This document shows positions 10,996 to 20,409 of a stretch of 64,000 nt of DNA, piece by piece; the first letter of the stretch is position 1; every line of letters begins with the position of its first letter. Location: the NCBI GenBank assembly GCA_040766655.1, contig JAXGQB010000006.1, positions 310,001-374,000 of the forward strand, in the 5' to 3' direction. Both the position numbers and the translations under genes were made by a program. Under the pieces are notes generated by a model, which worked only from the letters and a program-made list of their open reading frames with translations, ran no database searches and was not told the origin of the DNA. This DNA comes from JALOOB01 sp040766655 (GTDB lineage Bacteria; Chloroflexota; Anaerolineae; CG2-30-64-16).

Positions 10996-11293
10996 ATGGT
11001 CGAGCAAGAAACGAACCTGCCCCTGCGCCTGCTGCAACAGTTGGCTCGCGGCGGCATCCGGTCGACAGCGGATCTGGCCCGTTCCCTGGGGGTGAGTGAG
11101 GGGTTAGTGAAGCTGATGGTCGAGGAGTTGGCGCGGCGGGTACCTCGTGGCACTGGGCGGCGGCGCCTGCGGTGCGAGCTGCGCAGGATGCAGCTCCGCG
11201 GCCGCGTGCCATCTTCCTTCCGACCCCTCCCGTTCCCCGGGCATCATGACGCTGACCCCCAGCGGCCGCGAGAAAGCCCTGGGCCGCTCCTAG
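10996..11293 (+). CDS. FeoC-like winged-helix protein with Cys cluster (one frameshift)
   Basis: The N-terminal part (LPLRLLQQLARGG, STADLARSLGVSEGLVKLMV) is a winged-helix DNA-binding fold like FeoC. The frame shifts once near 11140. In the restored frame the wing continues as RGYLVALGGG, followed by four cysteines in the pattern C-x3-C-x2-C-x5-C (GACGASCAGCSSAAACH) and the end TLTPSGREKALGRS before TAG at 11293. FeoC proteins carry a similar Cys cluster that can bind an Fe-S centre. Position as third gene of the feo operon supports a role in tuning FeoB or sensing iron or oxygen. It converges on the next gene. Confidence 0.78.
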
Positions 11294-11299
11294 AGGGGG

Positions 11300-12311
11300 T
11301 TACTTCGGCAGCACCCGTAGGGGATCGATGAGCCGGCCGTAGTCACGCACCTCGAAGTGCAGATGCGGCCCGGTGATGTTGCCGTTGGCGCCGCTCAGGC
11401 CGATCACCTGGCCCTCGCCTACGACCTGTCCTGGTTCGACGTAGATGTCGCTCAGATGCGCGTACAGGGTCACGTAGTCGGTGCCATGGTCGATCACGAC
11501 CCTGAAGCCGTAACCCGTTGGGTTCCAACCGGCCATGATGACCTTGCCGCGGTCTGCAGCGCGGACGTTCGTGCCCAATGGAATGGCGATGTCGATCGCG
11601 ATGTGCCCGCGTGCGCTCCCTGGGAGATCCACCCGCCCGAGACGGGCCAGACGAACTGCCCGTCGCCGTAGGGCCACTCCTCGTAGATCGTACCGCCCCA
11701 TTGGTCGGTCGGGCGGCTGACCGTGGCCCGATCCGCGCGCGGCCTGGCATCCGCACGTGCGCCGGGCAACAAGATGCGCTGCTTCGGCACGACGACGTGG
11801 GGGACAGACGTGAAGCCGTTCCAGGGCACCTCGACGATCTGATCGACTGTCAGCTTTATGGCGCGCCGCGATGCCGCGGAGGGTGTCGCCGGGGCGCACC
11901 GTATAGCAGAGGTCGACGAGCGCTGGCACCACGATGGTCCGGCCCGGGACGAGCTTCTCCGCGTCCGCGCCGGTCGGCGTGGTCGTGCACGACATCGTGT
12001 CGAGATCGCGGCCGAAGTCGAGCGCCAGCGACCAAAGCGTGTCATCCGCCTTGACCACGTAAGTGAAGGATGCGGGATTGGCTCCCGACTGGGACGCCGG
12101 CGCGACCTGTGGCAGGAAGAGCTGGTGGATCTGGCGCTGAGCCTCAGGGGTGAGCGCCAGCCGTTCAGCCAGGGTGAGGGGCGCGCGGTGGGGGTCGGCT
12201 GGGGCGTGGGCGTCGTGATGACGGGCGCCGGAGGCGCGCCCAAGTGCTGCTGCACGTCACCACGGTGAGCAGCACCGCCAGAATTCCAGCGCGCAACGTC
12301 CGTGTCTTCAT
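11300..12311 (-). CDS. LysM-M23 peptidase, secreted (frameshifted)
   Basis: A second predicted peptidoglycan endopeptidase with the same plan as the gene at 1053-2149. It has a signal peptide (LRAGILAVLLTVVTC, possible lipobox), a Thr/Pro linker, two LysM motifs (YVVKADDTLWSLA and YTVRPGDTLRGIA) and an M23 domain with HIAID and HLHFE. Frame changes lie near 12243, 12180, 11862 and 11622. The catalytic end is intact (YGFRVVIDHGTDYVTLYAHL). The proposed start is the ATG at 12311. Its stop is 7 bases from that of the convergent FeoC-like gene. Confidence 0.85.
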
Positions 12312-12398
12312 CGGTACGCGTATGATACCCGGAACCGTGGTTCCGCGCAAGCCTCGTCAGTATCCGTCGGCCCCTCTGACGAGATCAGGTAGCGACGA

Positions 12399-14800
12399 CT
12401 AATCTGTCCTGAGGATCACCGGCAGGTAGAGCGGGCCGCCTCGCGGCTCGGTCTTCACCTGTATGGTCTTCTTCTGGCCGGACGGCAGCGAGCCACTCGA
12501 TTCCATGCCACCCATCATGCCAGCCTGTTGACCGGCCACCTGCACATAATAGTCCCCACCCAGGCCCGTCAGGGTCACGCTCAACGGCTCATCGAGCGCG
12601 CCGAAGACCCAGCCCAGGCCGTCTGCGCCGCCGTACCAGACGCTGTCTGGCAATTCGGTCACCGGGCCGGTGCTTGCGCTGTAGCCGAGACGCCGCCCAC
12701 TGCCATCCACCAGGAACATCTCCACCGGATCGCTGGTGACATTCCATACGTTCATCAGCGATGTCCCACCCAGCCCGGTCGAGATGTCGCTCGCCAGCCA
12801 GGCAGCTCCCAGGGTGTCGAGAATCTTCTGTTGCACGAGCGGATTCGCCATGAGGCCGGAATGCGTCGTGTTGCCACCCAGGACGCGCACCTTATTGACC
12901 CGTGCGTCCCCCTCGAACTGGCCGACGAGCGACTCGCGGGGTACGGTGCCGTCACCCAGCACCGCACCGATATCGCCATAGTAGGTCACATCCCTGGGCA
13001 CATCCTGCTCGGTCCAGGCATCGAGGGGAAAGCGCGCGTTGCTGGCCGGACCCACCTCTTCCTGCACCCGGTAGGCCGTGTACTGGGCATCGGAGTAGAT
13101 CACCGTGGCTTTCACGTGATTGGCAAAGGGGCTGGCATCGGCCGGAGGCGGCCGGTCCGGCATATCCAGGCCGTTGTTGAGGTCCAGCAGCAGGTCATTG
13201 CGATATAGGGGCTCCATGTTCAGGTTGGTCGGGATGCCATCAAGGCCAACGTAGAAGTCGTAGGTCGCCAGGAGTGAGCGGAAAGTAGGCACATACTGGT
13301 TGATGAAGGCGGTCCCGCTGAAATTGCCGAACCCGTCCCGAATCGAATCAGGCGTGATCGGCTGGGGAAAGCCGGTGATCGTCTGACCCTGTTGCACCTT
13401 CTGGTACGCAAGGTTCAGCATCTTGGAGATGACGTACTTGGAGGCAGCGTCGATAATGTAATTGTTGTTCATGGCCTGCCAGGGCTGCGATGCGCCCCGG
13501 TTGGGCACCGAGACCATGATCAGGTTGTTGATTCTGGGCAAGCGCATCGTCTGCCCTTGCGACACGAAGGTGTCACCGTACGCATCGCTTTGGATGTAGC
13601 TTCGTGCTACCAGCCCACCGGTGCTATGGGTGATCAGATCAACCGAGTCCAGCGTCTTGCCCGGGTGATCCTTTTGCCACAACTCCGCCGCCAGCCGCAG
13701 CCAGAAGCCGAGATAGTCGACGCCATACTGATACTCCGCATCGGTGATCGATGCGCCGGTCAGGCCGTCGAGGTGTCCATCGTATTGGCCATCGACAGGC
13801 CGGGCGTCAGGCGCCAGTCATACGGCGCGGCAAAGAGATCCTTTCCCTCCTTGTAACCGACCGTCTTCAGCGTCTTGACCAGGTCGTCGTACGCATGCGT
13901 CAGCGGATCGAGGAGCAGGTGCTCGGGGTCCACGCCCCGGTTCAGCACCCAGTACTGGTGGGCCGTGATGTAGTAGAAGTATGCCCCCAGTATGCCCGGG
14001 ACAACCAGCACCGGGCGCCGAATCTGGGCCGGCTGGCAGTTGTTCGGGTCGGTGCAGCGCTTGTAGGTCACTTCGATGACGCCCTTCGAGCCGTCCATCG
14101 ACCACGAATCGATACGGCCTGCCAGGGCGGATGAGCTGAAGGAAATCGTGACCGTGTTCTTGCCGCTGAAGGCCAGGCCGGGATCATAGCTGCACGTCTT
14201 CCGCTCGATGGCCAGAGAGGCGGAGCCTGTCGCGCCTCCGTCCTGCCTGCGATTCTCCGCATACTTGCAGAGCCCGGGCATTCCCACCACGGCCTGGCTC
14301 ATCTCCAGCCACGCCGACCCGGTCTTGGTGAGATCGCGTTTAATTCCCATGTCATGGATCCGGCAGCTTCGGCGGCGAAAGTGGATAGTTGCCCGCCCTG
14401 CATCAGGTCGGGATAATCGACCCGCATGGTGTCCTCGGTGTGCAGGGTACGGATGATGCCTCCCGCAGCATTGGTGGCGTTGCAGACGGTGTTCACGCTT
14501 TGCACGCCGATCGCCCCGTACTCATCGCGAATGGGCCCATAGGGGTATTGGCAGACCCACTCGATCACGCGCACGTCGTCCAGACGCCACTTGTCGGTAT
14601 CCGCAGCCGGTGCAACCGGCGCGCTCGATGCGCACACCGCCTGGCGCCTGGGCGGGCAACGTTGTCGGGGCTACGTCATGGGGGAGCTGATCGCTGCCGG
14701 GGATGGCGGCCAGGAGTGGGTGCGCCGGCAAGCAGGCGAGCAGCAGGGCGAGCAGGGTCGCCGCGGCAAGGGTTCGGGGGGAACAGACTTCCCTTGTCAT
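12399..14800 (-). CDS. Secreted LCAT-like lipase/acyltransferase (frameshifted)
   Basis: An alpha/beta-hydrolase of the lecithin:cholesterol acyltransferase family. A signal peptide (AAATLLALLLACLPAHPLLA) follows a strong ribosome site (GGGAGG) before the ATG at 14800. Family features include VLVVPGILGA, APYDWRLTPG and the nucleophile elbow LITHSTGGLVAR, where the serine sits in H-S-T-G-G. The C-terminal third contains a beta-rich domain of unknown function ending in LPVILRTD. Frame changes are near 14636, 14340 and 13770. The substrate is unknown; lipids or esters outside the cell are an inference. Confidence 0.78.
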
Positions 14801-14875
14801 GCTAACCTCCCATCTTAGGGCTGGAGGTCCGCACCGTCCGGCAAGGAACCGATCTCGGCGCGGTCCGTGTTGGGT

Positions 14876-14905
14876 CGCCGGTGACGAAAGGATCCGTCAC
14901 CGGCG
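14876..14905. repeat. Perfect inverted repeat downstream of cydAB
   Basis: An 11-bp arm CGCCGGTGACG and its complement CGTCACCGGCG enclose 8 bases. It lies between the end of cydB and the start of the lipase gene, both on the minus strand, so it may terminate the cydAB transcript. A U-run is lacking. Confidence 0.45.
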
Positions 14906-14977
14906 CAGTGCACACAAAGGCCCGCCGGCCCACGTATATGTGATTTGACCGAAGATCTGTTCGCGATCTCTATATTA

Positions 14978-15987
14978 TCAGTACGTCAGCTTGCTCTCTC
15001 CTGATATCCGTTTCCTGAAGATGTAGAAGTTCCACCCCTGGTAGAGCAGCACGATGGGCACCAGCACCAGGGCGATGATCGACATGCGCGTAGCGTGTAC
15101 GGCGTCGACGATGCGTTCTGGACCGTCAGGCTCCACGCATCGTTCAGGCTGGAGACCATGACGCGCGGGTAGAGGCCGCGGAACGTGGTCACGACGGTGA
15201 GGGCGATCGTCAGCGAATTCATGATGAAGGCCCAGCCGAACCTCCCCTGCAGGACGGACCATGCCGCGATCAGGAACGCGGCGCCCGCGCCGATCGCACT
15301 GATGCCCGGGTTGACGCCCAGCCGCTGGAAGATGTCGGTGGCGAAGTAGGAGGCGACGACCGTGCCCGCGCCCACGACGAGGACGATGGGCCACAGCTTC
15401 CTGGAGAGCGCCTCCGCGCGTGCGCACCGTGTCGGTCGTGCGCAAGGCGAGGAAGGTCGCGCCCTGCAGGGCGAAGACGCCGAGTCCGGCCAAGCCGCCC
15501 AGCAGCGCGTAGGGATTGAGCAGGTTGAAGAAGCCGCCCACGTAATTCATGTCCGCGTCGATCGGCACGCCGCGCACGATGTTTGCCATGGCCACGCCCC
15601 AGAGGAGCGCAGGGATGGCGCTGCCGCCGAAGATGGCCCAGTCCCACGCCGCGCGCCAGCGGGATCCCTGTCCTTGCTGCGATACTCGAATGCCACCGCG
15701 CGGAAGATCAGCGCGAGCAGCATGAGGAACAGGGCCAGGTAGAAGCCGCTGAACAGCGTTGCGTACCAGTGGGGAAACGCGGCAAACATCGCGCCGCCCG
15801 CGGTGAGCAGCCACACCTCGTTGCCGTCCCACCAGGGCCCGATGGTGTTGATGATCTGGCGGCGCTCCTCGTCCTTCTTGCCCAGGAACGGCAACAGGAT
15901 GCCGACGCCGTAATCGAAGCCCTCCAGGATGAAGAACCCCGTAAAGAGGACGCCGACCAGGATGAACCAGAGCGTGTTGAGTTCCAT
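14978..15987 (-). CDS. cydB: Cytochrome bd quinol oxidase subunit II CydB (frameshifted)
   Basis: The second membrane subunit of cytochrome bd oxidase. Conserved sequences are TLWFILVGVLFTGFFILEGF and DYGVGILLPF at the N-terminus, TIGPWWDGNEVWLLTAGGA, later helices, and the C-terminal VLVPIVLLYQGWNFYIFRKR. Frame changes near 15665, 15415 and 15090 split it into four pieces, each clearly CydB. The ATG at 15987 follows the cydA stop by 16 bases, so cydAB is one operon. Confidence 0.92.
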
Positions 15988-16003
15988 CGTTGCCTCCGTG
16001 AGA

Positions 16004-17413
16004 TCAGGACGAGCGCAGGACGAACGCATCAGCATCCGATGCGTCGCGGGTCAGCGTGGGCACGCCATCGTTCAGGATGAGCTCCGTGTCCGCGCGCGCG
16101 TACTTGACGAGCAGATAGACATCCGCCACGATCAGGATCGCGTAGATCAGGGTGAAGCCGATCAGCGTGGCAAGCACCTGCCCCGCGGGAACGCTCGTCG
16201 AGATGCCCTGCTCGGTGCGTAACACGCCGAACACGATCCACGGCTGCCGGCCCATCTCTGTGAGGATCCAGCCCGTGCTGTTGGCCAGGTAGGGGAGAGA
16301 GATGGCAAAAGGCAGGCTGAGCAGCAACAGCGACCGCTTGCCGATCTGGCCGCGCAGTGCAACCCAGAGGGCCCAGGCTGCCAGCGCCAGCATCAGGCCG
16401 CCTGCGCCGACCATTGCCCGAAAGCTCCAGTAGTTCACGAAGATGTTCGGCACGTAGTCCCCGGGACCATAGGTTTGTTCGTATTCGGCCTGGAGGTCGT
16501 TGATGCCCTTGACCTCGCCGCTCGGGCGGTTGTAGCTCAGGATGCTCAGGCCGGCAGGGATGCGGATGGAGAACACGTCCTTGCGGTTGCGCGTGTCGCC
16601 GATGGTGAACAGCGACAGGGACGCCGGATCCTCGCTGTCCCACAGCGCCTCGGCGGCCGCCATCTTCATGGGCTGCATGCGCACCATGTGCTGCGCCTGG
16701 CTGTGGCCGACCAGGCCCACCATGACCGAGCCGATCAGGGCCGCGATCGCGGCCACCTGGAAGGAGCTGCGGAAGAAGGCCTGGTCGCGGTCCTTGCGCA
16801 GGAGCCGCCAGGCGACGATGCCCAACATGAAGAAGCCGGCGGTCGTCAGGCCGGCGAAGAAGACGTGCGGCCACTGCACCCACACGTGTGGATTGGCCAC
16901 CAGCGCGCCGAAGTCGGTCATCTCGGCCCGCCCGTTGCGCAGGGCGAAGCCGACCGGCTCCTGCATGAAGGAGTTGGCGATCAGGATCCACAGCGCGGAG
17001 AGGTTGCCGCCGATCGCGACCAGCCAGATCGCAGCGAGGTGCAGCTTCTCCGGTATCTTGCCCCACCCGAAGAGCCACATGCCCAGGAAGGTCGATTCGA
17101 GGAAGAAGGCGAGCAATGCCTCGATGGCCAGCGGCGCGCCGAAGATGTCGCCCACGAAGCGGGAGTACTCCGACCAGTTCATGCCAAACTGGAATTCCTG
17201 GACGATGCCTGTTGCGACGCCGATCGCGAAGTTGATGACGAAGAGCTTGCCCCAGAACTTCGTCATGCGCTTCCAGGTCTCGTCCTTCGTGATGTACCAG
17301 CGGGTGTGCATGATCGCCACCAGCACCGAGAGTCCCAGGGTCAGGGGCACGAAGAAGAAGTGATACACGGTGGTGATTGCGAACTGCCATCGGGCCAGAA
17401 CAACTGGGTCCAT
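16004..17413 (-). CDS. cydA: Cytochrome bd quinol oxidase subunit I CydA
   Basis: The haem-bearing subunit (b558, b595, d) that oxidises quinol and reduces O2. The 469-residue protein is intact and shows His18 in RWQFAITTVYHFFF, the acidic LAFFLESTFLGMWLFGW helix, the haem ligand region HVWVQWPHVFFAG and the terminal GRQPWIVFGVLRT motif. The Q-loop is of the short type by length. The start ATG at 17413 is the usual MDPV/LAR start. It is transcribed away from hypA, with which it shares a 142-bp control region. It complements the caa3 oxidase encoded downstream, probably at low oxygen. Confidence 0.96.
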   Translation of the reverse strand: MDPVVLARWQFAITTVYHFFFVPLTLGLSVLVAIMHTRWYITKDETWKRMTKFWGKLFVINFAIGVATGIVQEFQFGMNWSEYSRFVGDIFGAPLAIEALLAFFLESTFLGMWLFGWGKIPEKLHLAAIWLVAIGGNLSALWILIANSFMQEPVGFALRNGRAEMTDFGALVANPHVWVQWPHVFFAGLTTAGFFMLGIVAWRLLRKDRDQAFFRSSFQVAAIAALIGSVMVGLVGHSQAQHMVRMQPMKMAAAEALWDSEDPASLSLFTIGDTRNRKDVFSIRIPAGLSILSYNRPSGEVKGINDLQAEYEQTYGPGDYVPNIFVNYWSFRAMVGAGGLMLALAAWALWVALRGQIGKRSLLLLSLPFAISLPYLANSTGWILTEMGRQPWIVFGVLRTEQGISTSVPAGQVLATLIGFTLIYAILIVADVYLLVKYARADTELILNDGVPTLTRDASDADAFVLRSS

Positions 17414-17543
17414 GGGCTGACCTCCCTTTGCGTGCGGTTACCGTAGCTGCTGACTGACAGCGTGAAGATGACTTAGCATACCGGGTTCCCGGAACTTGTC
17501 AAGTAGTTCACAAACCTGTCTGACGTATTTGTGTGCCGGATGG

Positions 17544-17556
17544 TATAATCCGCGCA
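17544..17556 (+). promoter_or_regulatory. -10 box of a probable leaderless hypA promoter
   Basis: A consensus TATAAT at 17544-17549 ends 6 bases before the hypA ATG, and no Shine-Dalgarno sequence is visible. Transcription would begin at or next to the start codon. The -35 region is weak. Confidence 0.55.
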
Positions 17557-17900
17557 TGCATGAGCTGCCGATCACCGAGAGTATCCTGAAGATCGCCACG
17601 GACGCGGCGGGCGGGCGCCGGATCACTGCGATCCACCTCACCGTCGGCGACCTGGCGAGCATCGTGGATGATGCGGTGCAGTTCTACTTCGACATCATCA
17701 GCAAGGGCACAGACGCGGAGGACGCGATGCTCCATTTCCGGCGCCGCCCGGGCGTCGTGACCTGCCTGGCGTGCGGCCAGCGCACGGAGGTCAGGCCGCC
17801 GCTGCCCGAGGCGTGTCCCCGTTGTGGGGATGTCAGCCTCCGGGTGACGGGCGGACGGGAGCTGCGTGTGGAGAGCATCGAGGTGAGCGATGATGGCTGA
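17556..17900 (+). CDS. hypA: HypA, nickel-delivery protein for hydrogenase maturation
   Basis: HypA/HybF inserts Ni(II) into [NiFe]-hydrogenase (or urease in some bacteria) together with HypB. The 114-residue product begins with the nickel-binding MHELPITESIL, has LTVGDLASIVDDAVQFYF, and carries the zinc site as CLACG and CPRCG. The start is fixed by the essential MHE sequence. Its 3' end overlaps hypB by 11 bases. No hydrogenase structural gene is in the window. Confidence 0.93.
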   Translation: MHELPITESILKIATDAAGGRRITAIHLTVGDLASIVDDAVQFYFDIISKGTDAEDAMLHFRRRPGVVTCLACGQRTEVRPPLPEACPRCGDVSLRVTGGRELRVESIEVSDDG

Positions 17901-18557
17901 GATTCCGATCCGCCAGCGCATCCTGAGCGCGAACGACGAGGTGGCAGCGGAGAACCGGCGGACATTGGAGCGTTTCGGCATCCTGGCCGCCAACCTGATG
18001 GCGTCGCCGGGCGCGGGCAAGACCAGCGTCATCCTCGCCACGGCCGAGCGGCTCCCGGCGCACGTCCGCCCGGCGGTGATCGAAGGGGATCTGGCGTCCA
18101 GCATCGACACGGAGAGGGTCCTGGCTGCGGGCGTGCCGGCGGTGCAGATCAACACGGGCGGCAACTGTCACCTGGATGCCCCGATGATCCGCCTGGCGCT
18201 GCCGCAGCTGCCGCTCGACCGGATCGATCTGCTGTTCATCGAGAACGTCGGCAACCTGGTGTGCCCGGCCGAGTTCGACCTGGGTGCACGCCTTGCGGTC
18301 GTGGTTGCCAGCGTCCCGGAAGGGCACGACAAGCCCTACAAGTATCCCGGCATGTTCGCCGCGGCCGATGCGGTCCTGCTCAACAAGGCGGATCTCGCCG
18401 CGTACTTCGACTTCGACCTGGCGTACTTCCGCCGCGGGTTGCGATGGTCAATCCACGCGCGGCGATCTTCGTCATGTCCTGCCGCAGTGGTGAGGGCGTG
18501 CCGGAGTGGGTGGATTGGCTGCTGGCTGCGCGCGGCGCAACCCAGTTTGAGACGTAG
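17890..18557 (+). CDS. hypB: HypB, GTPase for nickel insertion (one frameshift)
   Basis: HypB is a SIMIBI GTPase that drives Ni transfer. It shows P-loop MASPGAGKTS, the metal/dimer site GGNCHLDA, and ENVGNLVCPAEFDLG, plus VLLNKADL for guanine recognition. There is no N-terminal CxxCGC high-affinity nickel motif, as is common outside enterobacteria. The frame shifts near 18437; the true C-terminus is NPRAAIFVMSCRSGEGVPEW followed by VDWLLA, ending at 18557. Starts at 17890 and 17893 (ATGATG) are equivalent. Confidence 0.92.
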
Positions 18558-18584
18558 TACGAGGTGGGCACGTGCAAGTCGCTT

Positions 18585-18629
18585 CCTTCGACTTCGCTTC
18601 GGCTTTGCCTCCGCTCCGCTCAGGATGCT
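18585..18629. repeat. Interspersed TCCTTCGAC...CTCAGGATGC repeat, copy 1
   Basis: A GC-rich element that begins CCTTCGACT and ends CTCCGCTCAGGATGC, in the gap between the convergent hypB and zinc-ribbon genes. Related copies lie at 27723-27763 (inside a gene) and 38897-38944. Confidence 0.6.
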
Positions 18630-18642
18630 ACTCGGTGGGGGA

Positions 18643-19019
18643 TCACTCCCCGGGCTTCTCGTACTGCGATGCGTCGATGCGCTTGCGCAAGGCTTCTTCG
18701 GCGCTGAGCGTCGCCGCTGCCCCGGGTTCGGGCTCCCCTCACGGGACTCCGCGACCTCGACCTCAATTGCCGGCGCGGCGGGCAGAATCGCCCAGGCGCC
18801 GCAGTGAGGACACCGCAGCAGCTTGCCGACCAGCATGTTCGGCGCCCACCACGGACGCGCGAAGGCGCGGCCGCACTTTCGGCACACTGCGGCACCGGCG
18901 ATGCCATACGACGGGCGGCCATCGCGGGACGAGCCGCTCGCGACGAACAACCTGCGGCCGATGACCACCAACAGGATCACGACCGGGACCAACAGTCCCA
19001 ATGGGTTCTCTTCGAACAT
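18643..19019 (-). CDS. Small membrane protein with zinc ribbon (one frameshift)
   Basis: The protein starts with a transmembrane segment (PLGLLVPVVILLVVIGRRLF) followed by a zinc ribbon with CRKCG and CPHCG about 20 residues apart and a short charged tail. The frame shifts near 18717; the restored end reads TLSAEEALRKRIDASQYEKP and stops at 18643. The ATG at 19019 follows GGGGAAG. I do not recognise a function. The topology is a membrane anchor with a cytosolic zinc domain. Confidence 0.65.
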
Positions 19020-19080
19020 CCGTCACTTCCCCGGCGAGTACCTCAGAACGGTCCCGCCATTTGATCCATCCGCCACGCAT

Positions 19081-19122
19081 CGCGGACCGTGCCCGGGCTG
19101 TGAGTCCATTGCACGGTCCGCG
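19081..19122. terminator. Hairpin downstream of the ACIII operon, distal
   Basis: Arms CGCGGACCGTGC and GCACGGTCCGCG (12 bp, perfect) enclose 18 bases. Together with the next hairpin it separates the end of the act operon from the zinc-ribbon gene on the same strand. Confidence 0.45.
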
Positions 19123-19136
19123 ACGTCATGTTCCAG

Positions 19137-19164
19137 CCCCCCATCAGGCTTGCCTGATGGGGGG
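19137..19164. terminator. Strong hairpin at the end of the ACIII operon
   Basis: A perfect 13-bp stem (CCCCCCATCAGGC / GCCTGATGGGGGG) with a TT loop starts 11 bases after the stop of the last cytochrome c gene. This is the likely transcript end of the minus-strand act operon. Confidence 0.65.
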
Positions 19165-19175
19165 TGGTTCTACCG

Positions 19176-19861
19176 TTACTGGCTTGCCGGCTGGTAGCCG
19201 AACGCGCGCACGTATTCGACCGCCGCCCAGCGCTCCTCAGCGCTCAACCGATCCTGGTGGGCGGGCATGATGCCCTTGCCCGCGCTCACCGACTGGTAGT
19301 ACTGCTGCGCCGGGTGCTGGGCGATGAAGTCGGGCGAGAACTTCGCGGCCTGTGGGATGAGGCCCTGGCCCTCGGGCCGTGACAGCTCACGCATCCGGCA
19401 GCAGCATAGACCGTCTCGCCCTGGGCCAGCTGGCTGGCCGGCACCGCGAAGCTCCACAGGTAGTATGTCGCATTCCAGCGCTCTTCGTCCGAGAGGTCGT
19501 CCTTGAACGCGGGCATGTCGCCCGTGCCATTCGTCACCACGGCGTAGAAGTCGACCGGCGCGGAACCCCGCAGGTAGTCCACGTCCGTGAAGTTGCGTGC
19601 GCCTTCCACCACGCCTTCGCCCGCTGCACCGTGGCAACTGGCGCACTGCTCAGTATAGATGGCCTGGCCATCGGCTGCCACCGGGGCGGCTTTCGGCAGG
19701 ACGACGCCCGGCTGCGGCGTGTTCTGAGCGCCGGGCGGCGGCATGGTGGCCGGAACCAGCGTGGGGATCGGGGTGGGTGCGTCCGGCAGTGGCGCGGGCG
19801 TGTTGCACGCCGCCAGCACCATGACCAGCACGCAGAGCGACATCCAGACTCTTGTTTTCAT
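19176..19861 (-). CDS. Diheme cytochrome c lipoprotein at the end of the ACIII operon (one frameshift)
   Basis: A predicted periplasm-facing electron carrier. It has a lipoprotein signal (LCVLVMVLAAC), a Pro/Thr linker, then two cytochrome c domains with haem sites CASCH and CVSCH. The first ends in GDMPAFKDDLSDEERWNATY and the second in KGIMPAHQDRLSAEERWAAV, each giving an axial Met. The frame shifts near 19380, right after the second haem motif. It follows ActE by 26 bases. It could carry electrons from ACIII to the caa3 oxidase or be an extra ACIII subunit; no ActF-type membrane protein is present here. Confidence 0.82.
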
Positions 19862-19887
19862 CGTTGCTCTTCTCCGGTCAGCCAGGA

Positions 19888-20409
19888 TCACTGGCTCATG
19901 CCCTTGACGTAGTTCACGACGTCCCAGCGCTCGCGAACCGTCAGGTTCTCGCGCAGCGGCGGCATCGTGCCGTAGCCCTGCGAGATCGTGATGTAGAGCG
20001 AGCTGTCGGACATGGTGGCCATGCGAGCCTCGGTCAGGTTGGCTGGCGGGCGCATATCCGCCATCCAGAACCCGGTGATCGGCCCATCGCCCAGCCCGCC
20101 TTCGCCGTGGCACAGCGCACAGTTCTGGTCGTAGAGGATGCGGCCGCGTTCCAGCGAGACCGCGTCCGCGGGCACCGGGTTCTCGGCCGGGCCGCCCTTC
20201 GGCTCGCTGGGTCCCTCGAAGCGAACCGAGTCGACCGGCGCGGACAGGCGCGGCCCCTGCTGAGCCTCGATCGCGATCTGGTCCTCCATGTTGCTGGCCC
20301 AGTTGATCTTGATCACGTCGTAGGTGAAAAGCAGGCCAAACGCCAACGGGATGGTCACGAGGGCAAAGGTCATGATGACCCGGCGCAGGTATCCTGAAGG
20401 TGGGATCAT
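19888..20409 (-). CDS. actE: Alternative complex III monoheme cytochrome c subunit ActE
   Basis: A membrane-anchored monoheme cytochrome c. It has an N-terminal helix (VIMTFALVTIPLAFGLLFTY), haem site CALCH, and a possible axial Met in the GTMPPLRENLTVRERWDVVN region. The length (173 residues) and place after ActD match ActE of the ACIII family. The ATG at 20409 overlaps the ActD stop (ATGA). Confidence 0.88.
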   Translation of the reverse strand: MIPPSGYLRRVIMTFALVTIPLAFGLLFTYDVIKINWASNMEDQIAIEAQQGPRLSAPVDSVRFEGPSEPKGGPAENPVPADAVSLERGRILYDQNCALCHGEGGLGDGPITGFWMADMRPPANLTEARMATMSDSSLYITISQGYGTMPPLRENLTVRERWDVVNYVKGMSQ

